DNA of 64,000 nt. It comes from Armigeres subalbatus. Its lineage: Eukaryota > Arthropoda > Insecta > Diptera > Culicidae. The translations under genes and the position numbers were made by a program. This document shows positions 31,514 through 42,166 of the stretch, in pieces. The DNA is taken from positions 316,513,259 to 316,577,258 of the forward strand of contig NC_085140.1 in assembly GCF_024139115.2 (NCBI RefSeq), given 5' to 3'. A model generated the notes under the pieces. It saw only the letters and a list, made by a program, of their open reading frames with translations, did not search any database and was not told where the DNA came from. How positions within the stretch are numbered: the stretch's first letter is position 1; the number at the start of each line of letters is the position of its first letter.

Positions 31514-32807
31514 AGGTACACTGGGGGAAGTGGAAAAAGGGGGTAAGTGTAAAAAGCGACTCGAAAAATTGGAATTGTACATACTTCACAGTTTTTACCA
31601 CATCATAACATTATGCAAGAATATACTTTGATGCTCACACTAATACTATGTTGAAATTTGTATAATACATACACTAACACGGTTAACGCTGGAACTGTCA
31701 TTTTAGGTTTCGCGAAAAGTTGATTTTTGCATTCATAAAATCAAACCTTATTTACACCAATTGTCCCTTTTTCAAGTGAATTTATATCACAGGTGACCTT
31801 TACAAGACAATTAAACTAATCCCATTCAATTGATAGTGGCTTATACCAAGAAAGCAAATAATTCAAGATTTTACACTTACCCCAGGTATCAAACACTGCG
31901 GGAAAGTGGGTAATGTTCAAACTACGCAACTTTTTTCTTCCCTCTAGGGCTTATTTCGATAGCTGTGAATCTTAATATGTTCCTTCTTTGTTATCATTGT
32001 GATTCCAGTGGTGATTGAACTAATATAAATGAGAAAATGGCTGATTAATCCACCTATCAGTATTGATGCCTTTTACATGTTTTACATAAGAAAAAAAATG
32101 TATAAGAAAGTTAAAAATAGCACTGATAGGTAAACATATTGTATAATTCACATTAATTTTTATTCATAACAAGTTTCGCCGTTAAATGCAATTTTTTGCG
32201 AACAAATTTATTAGGGACAACAATTTAAGAATCGCTGATAATTTTGTACATGCTTTGCACACACATACATACAAATACGCGCATACAGACATCATCTCAA
32301 TTCGTTAAAATTAGTTGATTAGTTTATAACCCTGTAAGTCCCATTTTTCCTTTGAAAAGTTCATATTTGGGGCGAACATGTAGATTTTACCTACACTATA
32401 TGTTCGAGAAGGCAAAACCAGCCCTCCCCTAGCTATCACGAGAATTCCTTGAGGATCTGTTCCGTTAAGGTAATGAAATTATTTCACAAAAGATACTCAG
32501 AGCAATTATCGTATTGATTATAGTTATATGTAACTACTCATTACTATTGAAGGTCAACATGGGTTTTCCACTTAACCCAATCCCACTAGGGTAAGTGGAA
32601 ACACAACTCCTAATTTTAAAATCTATTTCCATAAATTTCAAGCGACCAAAATGGTATGAATTGCCGCACAGTTAGTGCAAAATTGACTGTTTTTGATAGC
32701 CCATTTCGATTGAACGCATTTAGATCATTTAAGTTGGTTTTACACTAATTCAAGCACAAACACTAATGCACTATCGATTTTTCCTTTTCCACTTCCCCAG
32801 TGTACCT
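31514..32807. mobile_element. inner TA-flanked TIR element, 1.3 kb
   Basis: AGGTACACTGGGGGAAGTGG at 31514 is mirrored at 32788-32807 (CCACTTCCCCAGTGTACCT, one G fewer). TA sits outside both ends (31512-31513 and 32808-32809). Its ends carry GGGGTAAGTGTAAAAAG-like words, echoing the outer element's GGGGTAAGAG motif. Interior is AT-rich without a transposase and holds a dispersed-repeat piece at about 32040-32135. Confidence 0.75.
32040..32135 (+). repeat. dispersed repeat, copy C (diverged)
   Basis: GATTAATCCACCTATCAGT and TTGATGCCTTTTACATG match the family at 13765-13920 and 61895-62060 but diverge quickly; ACTGATAGGT closes it as a short inverted repeat of CACCTATCAGT. Confidence 0.45.
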
Positions 32808-32867
32808 TACTTGAAAAAATCGAAAACGTACTCTTACCCACGCGCACTCTTGCCCCACTCTACTCTA

Positions 32868-33295
32868 ATGTGAATTTTGATAATTAAATAGGTTCTTCAC
32901 TCGTCGCATGGACCAAGGCCTGGGGGACTTGAAATGAGAGGGGGTTCAAAATGGTCACCCCCAGAAACAAACTTGGGACCTTCCACAGGCAATGTTTAAT
33001 TAAAGAATGAAAATTAACACTAACATTGATAGAACTTACACTTAAAAATTTGAATAATTTTGGTTTGAAGTTGAAAACTAGTCGACGGTGAGGACCTCCC
33101 AGAAGTCGCCAATCTAGCTCCTATTACCCTCTGGTCGAATGGTAAGCTTAGTATGGAGATACTTCCGAAAACTTATGTTGAATTGACCGCGAGATTACTG
33201 ACAGTCAACTTGGCAAACCAGAATGTCTGGCATCCGACGAGCACAATGTAAAATCAGAACGCTGTTATTCAACTGGTGAAAATCATTGAAGTTTT
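32868..33295. other. no feature recognised
   Basis: Transition between the nested TIR elements and a LINE relic. No open frame or repeat could be supported. Confidence 0.4.
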
Positions 33296-34530
33296 CTATG
33301 GCAGCATTTTCAAACTTGCAATGCTGCAAGAAACGACCAGGAGATAGACGGAGCGGGTTACGCGAAGATGCTGGAATTGGGGATATGTGAGGCCCTCCCA
33401 GCTGACCTTATTAAAATCAAGAGTTGAGGTTGAGCAGGGGTCTAGAACCCGGGTTGCCCGGTCACTGGGGGTTGGGGACTTACAACCAAGAGTCCAAGAA
33501 AAGCCCGAACGTTTCGAATTCTGTGTCCGAGATGGGATCTGTGGGATGGGAATTCTGTGTCCGACCCTTGGTATGCCCATGGTGCCGTTCGGATTAGCCA
33601 CCATCTTTAACAGATGAGGAAACAGTGCCGTGATGCTGACTGGATCATTCGAAAGCGCGTCCCTGATACTGGCAGGTATCCAATAAGTATCCCTCGGCAC
33701 CTGGAATTTGGGTATCGGCATACGCAATGTTCCACAGTGTTGTGGACCCCGCAAACGTCGCAAATTATCCGGAAGGGGCTCCCGCCGAAGTTGTGTGAGA
33801 GCCGCGTGTGTCCGGTTCGGAGCCGAGAGGGGATTTGCTGGTCCTTTAGGTTGCTTAGATCCGTCCAAGCCGATAAGGTTCCCATGTTTTGCCGCAGCTG
33901 TCCAGTAGTAGAAGCTCTCCAGGATATTTCTCAGTTGTCTCGCTCTGTATTTCTCATCCAGGTTTTACGTCTCCCACAGGGACGGTTGACGCAAATAGCC
34001 GGCCTGGATATCCGACTGTTCGAGATAGTCATGTTTGCCCCGGTGACCCCGATGCCAACTCCATACGCCCTGAAACGGGCCCATCCATATACCTGTGTTC
34101 GTAATTGCTTAATTTTCTGTTTATAAGCTTGGCCACCGACCTTCAGAGAGCCAAGGAGTTGTTACTCCTTCGGAAATTATGAGCTATGGAGCTGCTAATG
34201 TTGGCTTTCGTGGAGTGCCAGCTCCTCGCGCGATGCAAGTGGACTAGCTCCACTGGGGGGGGGAGACCGACGACGGCCATCGCATGATTCGGTGCGGTCT
34301 GGATAGCATCCAAACTCTGATCTCTGATTAACTCTGGTCTTACAATTAACTTTGACTTCGCGGAAGTGCGGTAGAAATGAGAGGTTTTGGTAGACGGACA
34401 CTCCAAGAACTTTTACAATTTTCTTGTTGGGGATGGGATGTTCTCCAAACTTGACGCTTGGCCTGGACAACTGGTGCATCCAACGACAGACGTGTCCCCT
34501 TGCTGGCGGTCATAGAGAAGACCACATATT
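33296..34530 (-). pseudogene. decayed LINE 3' region, minus strand
   Basis: Fragments on the minus strand in several frames. 34479-34300 reads KFGEHPIPNKKIVKVLGVSV and FLPHFREVKVNCKT, like the post-RT block of Jockey/R1-type LINEs (KVLGV.FD..L...H). 33885-33607 reads IPSRLRTGHTRLSHNF, then CDVCGVHNTVEHCV, like the RLRxGHTxLTH and cysteine block near the end of such proteins. Frames are interrupted repeatedly. The 190-codon frame overlapping it (33868-33296) is a shadow of this reading. No TSD or tail identified. Confidence 0.55.
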
Positions 34531-34900
34531 TTATGGAAGACTTCTTACCATGATTAGGAGTGAAGAAGAGGACAACATATTTGTACGTATATAATGAATA
34601 AATTTTTCATAGTAGTGCTGGTTTGGTGCGTTAATGAATGGGTTCGTTCACAAATTACGTAACGCAAAATTTGGCAGTTTTGAACCCTTACCTTCCCTTG
34701 AGCTGCATTTCTCTGCATAAATATTCCATTGCGCTGAGCGTGCGACTGATCAACTCTTTCAATAATTGATATCGATGCTCTTCTGTACCGTCTAATGAAC
34801 TATTGTACGTACGGTGGACGGTCCCATTGCGATGAAGCCGTCTCGCACATGAACTGTTCGTATTTTTTCCTCAGCTTCAAAATAATCATTTTCTGTGGGG
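34531..34900. other. no gene; one MITE-family word
   Basis: Contains TTCACAAATTACGTAACGC at about 34649, shared with the MITE at 30604-30895; otherwise nothing recognised. Confidence 0.35.
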
Positions 34901-34920
34901 TCCACTTGCTTTCTATTTTG

Positions 34921-35193
34921 AGCTTGAGCTTGAGCTTGATTGACTGTTCGTAGTTGCTACTCCATTATGACCAGATCAGCTGTTCTTGGAAAGGGAACCA
35001 ACAGATGTTTGCTTGGGACTAGCACACATCTTCAATGTACAAGTACTGGTGATCTCATTTGTTAGGTCATACTGGCGCCTGCCACGTCAGAATACAAGTC
35101 AACGTAGGGAAGGGCCCACTGCAAGCCGAATATACCTCTGCACTTGCCACGAGTTCCTACGGAATTTGTTGGAATTACTACCAAGCCCGCTTC
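34921..35193 (-). mobile_element. 5'-truncated SINE of the hexamer-tail family, 20-bp TSD
   Basis: On the minus strand it matches the 3' 270 bp of the SINE at 62108-62739, including CAACAAATTCC, GTGCAGAGGTATATTCGG, GACGTGGCAGGCGCCAGTA and CATCTGTTGGTTCCC, ending in an (AAGCTC)n tail (read as GAGCTT repeats at 34919-34940). A perfect 20-bp direct repeat flanks it (34901-34920 and 35194-35213, starting TCCACTTGC). 5' truncation of a SINE is uncommon and points to incomplete target-primed reverse transcription. Confidence 0.85.
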
Positions 35194-35213
35194 TCCACTT
35201 GCTTTCTATTTTG

Positions 35214-36337
35214 TGCAAAAAGTCAGGACCGTTATAGACATACACGATGGAATCCACTGATGGCTGCCCCGATTGGCCGGTTTAACCCTCACCTCGCGTT
35301 TTAGGATGCACAAATCTCAATAAAAAGAAGATCAACATAACTGAAAAGCAACTTTCAAGCATGCTACAACGCAGCAAAGATGAAAAAATGGTTTCCGCTG
35401 TGTGTTTTTAAAGCTGTGTTGTGACAACTTGTGAGACACATTAGGTATTAAATGCCGAGATATTGATCGATCGACAGGCGTTGAGACTTGAACAACGATT
35501 CAGCTGATCAGTCGAGTCGGTGAGTAACTGAGCTGTCTTGTCATTTACCGGCATCCCCGGATTCATCCTTGCTCCACTCAGGTGTCGTTAGATATCGTAG
35601 AGGAGACAATTATCGCCAGTTATTGAAGGTTTCTCTCCTTCATCGGCAAAGAAGTCCATCCACGCTTTCTTGTCCCGAGACGAGTGCCGTTGACGGGACT
35701 GCTCAGTTCCAAGATCTTCTAGTCGGCGTGTGTCGAATGGCCGTCTAAGTATCTCCTGGTACTCAGACGCTCACCGTTTTTTTACTCATTTCTCGAAAAC
35801 CATGACGTCCCATGACACGCTCATAGTCCGTGTTGTCGGAGCTGATGACTAGGAAATCTTTAACAGATCCGAATAATCAGAAGACATGGGTGCTTGGGGG
35901 CTGGGCTAAAGGGTCTACTGAACTTGGAAAATAATGTATTAAATTATTTTGAGAATTAAGACAATTTTCATAAGTTTTAAAGAATCTAATCATTCTGATG
36001 GCTTATCAAAAAATGATTGATTAGTCAGACCCTCGTCAGATAACGCAAAAGCATTTTACTAAACAAATTATTTTGCTTTGTTCAACGCACAAAGTGAACA
36101 ACATTGACGCACGTCTAAACACCCCAATTAGCGTATGGCATTCGCTAGTTGGGAAGAGGTCGTGTCCCAAATTAGTGAACGATTACTATATCCTTAAATT
36201 CACAATGATTTGAAAAATTTCAAAATGAGAAAAATGGAAGTGTCCATGATAGTTAGGCTATCAAGTATTCCTATTCAAATCAATGTATCAAAATGTAAAA
36301 TTGGGTCATAAATTATATTATTTTATCAAATAATGTA
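35214..36337. other. 1.1 kb without a recognised gene
   Basis: No coding frame or repeat supported. A small inverted word CCCCAATTAGCG / CGCTAGTTGGG lies at about 36121-36150. Confidence 0.4.
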
Positions 36338-36339
36338 TA

Positions 36340-36611
36340 CACTCAACCAGCGACAGTTAGATTTTCTAAAAATTCTGTATGTGGCCTAACCAAAACTTGT
36401 TTGGGAACTTGTCATATGCGAAATTGTTAGATTCTTATACAAAAAATGTTAGCTCACAAACAAATATTGTAAGAAAATCTTGCAAAATGGTTAGTTCTGA
36501 TACAATATTTGTATATGAATCTAGCATTTTCGAATATACCCAGTTCTTATACAGGTTTTGGTAGATTCGTATACAGAATTGTTAGAAAATTTAACAATCA
36601 CCGGTTGGGTG
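36340..36611. mobile_element. 272-bp MITE with ~75-bp TIRs and TA target
   Basis: CACTCAACCAGCGACAGTTA at 36340 is mirrored, with a few changes, by the end at 36611 (TTAACAATCACCGGTTGGGTG). Similarity extends about 75 bp inwards, through TTTTCTAANAATTCTGTAT and CCAAAACNTGT. TA lies outside both ends (36338-36339, 36612-36613). No open frame of interest. Mariner-type non-autonomous element by TA target and TIR only. Confidence 0.7.
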
Positions 36612-36613
36612 TA

Positions 36614-38780
36614 CTTATAAATCACTTGTCCTGAAAAATCAATGGACATACACGAAATTGTGAAATAAAGAAATGTAAATAAAAAAACAGAAAACGCCCG
36701 AAACATCCGAATATTGAAAAAGACAACGAACAATACCCAGTAGAACAGTGAATAATGTTTCGCCTATCGAAGAGTGTTCATAACTAGAACGGGAATCAAA
36801 CTTTCACCTCATAAGTTGTGCATTATTGTGTAGTATAACTAATGTTAGACAGACGACGTCGACCAAGAAATCTAAATTTTGAAACAAATGTTTTAAACTT
36901 ATTTTGAGAATTCCGAAGATTGCAATGTATTTGGTTGTAAGAAATAGAATAGTTAGCATCTTACTAGGTAAATAAGTTATAAGTTGTACCGATTGGTTAA
37001 AAATAATTTTTGTCTCTTTCCCATTATAAAGTATTGACCAAATAGCAGTTACTTATCCATCATTCCTGACAAGTTTGATTGAAGGTGCATAATCCAAACT
37101 TAGACACCTTAATGACCGTACATTGAAACAGATTGAATAAATCACGACTGTATAACCTCGAGGGTATTGATAGACCCAATATTGTTAAAATTACGCAAAC
37201 CAATAGTTTTCAACCAAGTGCGGGCTGCAGCATGACCCTTACCAGTCCGAGCTAAAAGTTTCCTCCGGGTCTCTCGATCCCTCAACCACTCGGCCTACAG
37301 AGAAAAAAAACACTATTGTTTGGAAAGAACTTATCACCATCACACTCGGGCGCAATTTGAACAAAATAATTGACCATAAATCATTCGTTTTAACGAACTC
37401 AATAAATAAAGGAAAGCTTCGTCTGTGCCTCTCCCGGCTGTTCCGTTCGACAACTTGATTGTTATTACACGTTCGAAGGGTACAAAGGCTCTCGCTCCAA
37501 TTTACCCCCTCAGGGGCCACTCACAAGCAATAACAATAACAACAAAACTAGACGACGATGACGGTCGCAACAAAAAGGCGCTAAAGCGTTTTCCATTGTG
37601 CGGTGTACGGTGGGAGGCGGTGGGGTGGGGACCAAGCTTACCCAGACGGTCATTAATCTCCCATCAGTAATAAATTGTCCACCGTCAAGAAAACACTTTC
37701 GGCTTATCCGGGATCCCCGTTGCGGTGTCCGGTTTCCGAAATAAGAACCATCGGAGAACACACGTAGGAGATTAGATTATGATTTTTCTCTTCTGGCGCA
37801 GATGTCTTGGGGAGCTTTCACTTGGATGAGCACCAAATCTTATCGGATGCGTCACCACTACTGACTGGTCTCAGGTGATAAATTTCTTGTGGTTTACCGT
37901 GATAGATCCCTGCGGGAAGCTGCCAAGATTTCTTCCGCTCGGATGTACACATAAGGGCTTGAATGCTAACAACGAAACAATTTTTCATAACCCGACCTTT
38001 GAATAGTGGTCTAACCGCAAGCTCCTCACTTTGGTCTGCTTTGAAGCTTCTCGATCCAGAAAATCCTTTTCAACTACTAGTCTGGGGGGCCGCTGATAAA
38101 ATCTTGAAACCCTCAGGAATGGAGGAAGGATGATCCCCAACCGGACGACGACAAATGCGTGCATGCTTATGATTTATGGCCGATGAAAGGCAAACAAATC
38201 CTTGGAAACATCTTCATAGCTCGTGCCAAGTCAACCCCACCCACGAGATGGACCCAACAGTCAGTGTGGAGCTTATCGCATGCCACCCGCGCCGCACGTT
38301 CGTTGGCACAAGAATGATGAACCAGGGAGGACAGGTTGGCCGTGAACGCGTACGTAGGCGGTCTTGGAGTACGGTGGGGGTACGCAGTAGGACGAAGGTA
38401 TGTGGGTTGGGGCGGTGAAGAATTGAGTCAATTAATATAGCTCAAGTGGAGGCTGCACAGTGCGCCGTCGGTGGGTCGATTCAGACCATTTCCTATTTTG
38501 AATGGAGGCGTGAATGCTTGCGGATGATTAAATCGTGGCACCGTCAATGTGGACGCCGGAAGGGTGATGTCTTCTGGAATGAAGCAAATATTCGGGCCAG
38601 CAGCAGTGGTCGCACACTGACTGAAATTAACACATGTTCGGGAGAGATTGTTTATTATGACCATTAATATTGACCGAGTTCCTGAGAAGGGGGCGTGAGT
38701 GATGATGTCTTACGTTCGATGACGAAGGAAGAATTGTGATCGATGAAGCTAATGTTGAATTTGGTGAAATAGTGAAAAAG
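36614..38780. other. 2.2 kb without a recognised gene
   Basis: GC-richer between 37400 and 38500, with open frames up to 95 codons on both strands that show no motif. A TGGCCGAGTGG-like A-box word on the minus strand near 37290 has no B box. Could be part of a host intron or intergenic DNA. Confidence 0.4.
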
Positions 38781-38799
38781 TGTGAATGCGAGTCCTTAC

Positions 38800-41700
38800 G
38801 TATGGCTGGAATTCCAACAAGAATGTAGCCGGAATTTTGAAGGATTTCTTTTCGAAATTTCTTCCGTAATTCTGACGTGATTCCTTTTGGAATTCCAATG
38901 TGATTCCATCCTAAATTTCAACAATAATCCATCTGGAATTCCAACGGGGTACCTACCGGAGTTCCTACTAAATTCTTTTCGAATTGTCGACTTAATTTTT
39001 TCCGGAATCCGACGGGATTCCTTTCAGAATTTCGATGGGATACCTTCCGGAATTACGTCTGGATTTCTACGGTACTCCATACGGAATTACAACAGGATTC
39101 CTTCTGAAATTTCGACGGTATTTCTTTTGTTATTCTGACAGGAATCTTGCAGAAATTCTGACGGGATTCCTTTCGGTATTCCTTCCGAAATTCTGTCCGT
39201 AAATCCAATGGGATCCATTCCGCAATTCCAATGTCTTCCGAAAATCTGGGATTCTTCCCGGAATTCCGGCAGAATTCCTTTCGTAATGCAGAACTGATTC
39301 CTTCTAGAATTATTAATAGATTCCTCCCGGAATTCCGACAGCATTCCTTCCGAAATTCCGATTTAATTTTTCCGAATCCTTGTTGAAATTTCGACGAAAT
39401 TACTTCCAATATTTCAACAGCATTTCTTCAGGAACTCCATAGGGATTCCTTGCCGTAGTCGGACGGAATTCCGGCAGGATTTCTTCGAAATTTTAACCTG
39501 ATTCGTTCTGGAACTCTGACTGAACAATTTCCGGAAATATGACAGGATTCCTTCCGGAATTCCGAAAAGATTTCACACAGAATTTCGAAGGGATTCCTTT
39601 CTGAATTCCGACGGCAATCATTCCGGAATTTTAGCGAGATTCCTTGCGAAATCCTGACAAGACTCTTTTTCCAATTCCAATGAGATATCTTTCGAAATAC
39701 CCCGGAATTCCGACAGGATTCCTTCCGAAATTACGAAAGGATTTCATCCGTAATTCCCACAGGGTTCCGCCTGAATTTTTTCCAGAATTCCGAAGGAATT
39801 CCTTCCGGCATTCCGACGGTATTCGTTTCGGAATTCTGATGGGATTCCTTCCGAAATTCTGAGGAGATTCCTTTCGAAAGTCCATCGAGATTCCTTCAGG
39901 AATTTCCACTGAATTCTTTCGGAGCTCCGACGGGTTGCCATCCGGAATTCCAATGGGATTCCTTCCGGAGTTCCTACTGAATTCTTTTATTAATTGTCGA
40001 CCTAAATTTTCTCCGGAACTCGACGGGATACCTTTCAGAATTTCGATGGGATACCTTCCGGAATTTCGTCGGCATTCCTTCTGAAATATCGACGGGATTT
40101 CTTTTGTTATAGTGACAGGATTCCTACCGGAATTCTGACGGGATCCCTCATGCAGAATTTTCTCCGAAATTCTGTCCGTAAATCCAATGGGATCCATTCC
40201 GCAATTCCAACCACATTCTGTCCGAAAATTTGACAGGAACCCCTCCAGAATTTCGATGAGATGCCTACCGAAAATCTGGTATTCTTTCCGGAATTCCGAC
40301 GAGATTCCTCTCGTAATGCAGAAAAGATTCCTTCTAGAATTTTGAATAGATTCCATCCGGAATTCCGACAAGATTCCTTACGGAATTCCGATTTAATTTT
40401 TCCGCAATTCTGAAGGGAATCCTTGTTGGAATTTCGTTGAAATTACTTCCAATATTTCAACAGCACTTCTTCAAGAATTCCATAAAGATTCCTTTTCTAA
40501 AGATTCCTGAATTCTGACGAAATTCCTTCCGAAATTCCAGCTGAATTCCTTCCGGAACTCCTTCCGAAACTCCGACAGGATTCCTTCGGAAATTCTGACG
40601 GGATTCCATTCGAAATTCCGGCGGGATTTCTTCCGGAATTTCAACGAGATTCGTTCTGGAACTGCGACTGAACAATTTCCGGAAATATGACAGGATTACT
40701 TCCGGAATTTCGGCAGAATTCCTTCAGGAATTCCAAAAAGATTTCGAACGGAATTTCGAAGGGATTCCTTTCTGAATTCCGACGGTAATCATTCCGGAAT
40801 TTTTACGAGATTCCTTACGAAATCCTGACAAGACTCTTTCTTCATTTCCAACGAGATATCTTTCGAAATACCGACTGAATTAATTCCGGAATTCCGATGG
40901 GATTCCTACCGAAGTTACGAAAGAATTTCATCCGTAATTCTCACCGGATTCCTTTCAAAAATCTGACTGAAATCTTTCCAGAATTCCGACGGGATTCTTT
41001 ACGGAATTCCAACGGTGTTCGTTTCGGAATTCCGACTGGGTTCCGGTAGAATTCCTTCCGAAATCCCGACGAGATTCCTATCGAAATTCCATCGAGATTC
41101 CTTTAGGAATTTCTACTGAATTCGTCCGGAACTCCGACGGAATACCATCCGAAATTCCAGTGGGAAATTTGAACAAGAATCCATCCGGAATTCCAACGGG
41201 ACTCCTTCCGGAGTTCCTACTGAATTCTTTTCTGAATTGTCGACTTAATTCTTTCCGGAATCCGATGAGATTCCTTTTCTAATTTCGATAAGATACCTTC
41301 CGGAATTCCGACAGGATCCCTTCTGGAATTTCGTCTGGATTCCTATGGCACTCCATCCGGAATTGCAACAGGATTTTATTTCTGAAATTTCGACGGGATT
41401 TCTTTTCTTATTCTGACAGGATTTCTTCTTGAATTTTGATGGATTTCATTTCGGTATTCCTTCCGAAATTCATGCAGGATTTCTTCCGAAATTCGGTTCG
41501 TAAATCCAATGGGATCCATTCCGCAATTCCAACGGGAGTCCTTCCGGAATTCCAACAGGCATTCTTCCGCTATTCCAACTTCATTCTGTCCGGAAATCTG
41601 ACAGAAACCCCTCCAAAAGGATTCCTTGCCGAATTCTGAAGGGATTTCTTCCGGAATTCTGACAAAATTCCTTCCGAAATTCAATTTTAACAAGATTCGT

Positions 41701-42147
41701 TCTGGAGCTCCGACTGAATAATTTCCGAAAGGATGTTGCACGGAATTTCAATGGGATTCCCTTAGGAATTTCAAAGGTAATCTTGACGAAATTCTGACAA
41801 GGCTCTTTCTTTAATTCCAACGGAATAACTTTCGGAATGCCAACTGAATTAATTCGGGAATTATGAAAGGATTTCATCCCTATTTCCCACTGGGTTCCTA
41901 CCAATAATCTGACTGAAATCTTTCCGGAATTCCGACGGAAGTTCTAAAGTTTTGACGGGATTCCTTCCGGAATTCTTGAAAGATTTCTTTTGAAATTCCT
42001 GAGGGACTCCATTCGGAATTTCAATGAGGTTCCGTTCGAAATTTCGACGGTATTCTTTCCGGAATTTCGACGAAATTCATCACGAAACCCTGGCTCTTTC
42101 TTTAATTCCAACGGAAATTCTTTCGGAATGTCGACTTAATTAATTCC
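38800..42147. repeat. GGAATTCCGACGGGATTCC minisatellite with higher-order structure, left block
   Basis: Basic unit about 22-23 bp (GGAATTCCGACGGGATTCCTT). On top of this, longer blocks recur about every 1.0-1.3 kb: GTAAATCCAATGGGATCCATT at about 39197, 40178 and 41500; an AATTGTCGACTTAATT block at about 38985, 39995 and 41237; GAAATCCTGACAAGACTCTTT at about 39648 and 40822, with relatives at 41790 and 44815. The 246-codon minus frame at 40371-39631 only reads this repeat. Confidence 0.8.
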
Positions 42148-42166
42148 GGAATTACGAAAAGATTTC

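Larger units (their letters stand above)
30275..32865. mobile_element. outer TA-flanked TIR element, 2.6 kb, with nested insertions
   Basis: GAGTAGAGTGGGGCAAGAG at 30275 is mirrored at 32847-32865 (CTCTTGCCCCACTCTACTC). TA lies outside both ends (30273-30274, 32866-32867), as in Tc1/mariner-type integration. The subterminal motif GTGGGGTAAGAGTACGC recurs inside (30469-30530, 31166-31210, 32825-32845), including a hairpin ACCCCACCGGTGGGGT. No transposase frame. Two further elements are nested inside. Confidence 0.75.

Noticed and set aside
33296..33868. 190-codon minus-strand frame as an independent gene
   Set aside because: The overlapping frame 33885-33607 shows LINE-type conserved blocks; this frame is its shadow.
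39631..40371. 246-codon minus-strand open frame
   Set aside because: Lies wholly within the GGAATTCCGACGGG minisatellite; composition follows the unit.
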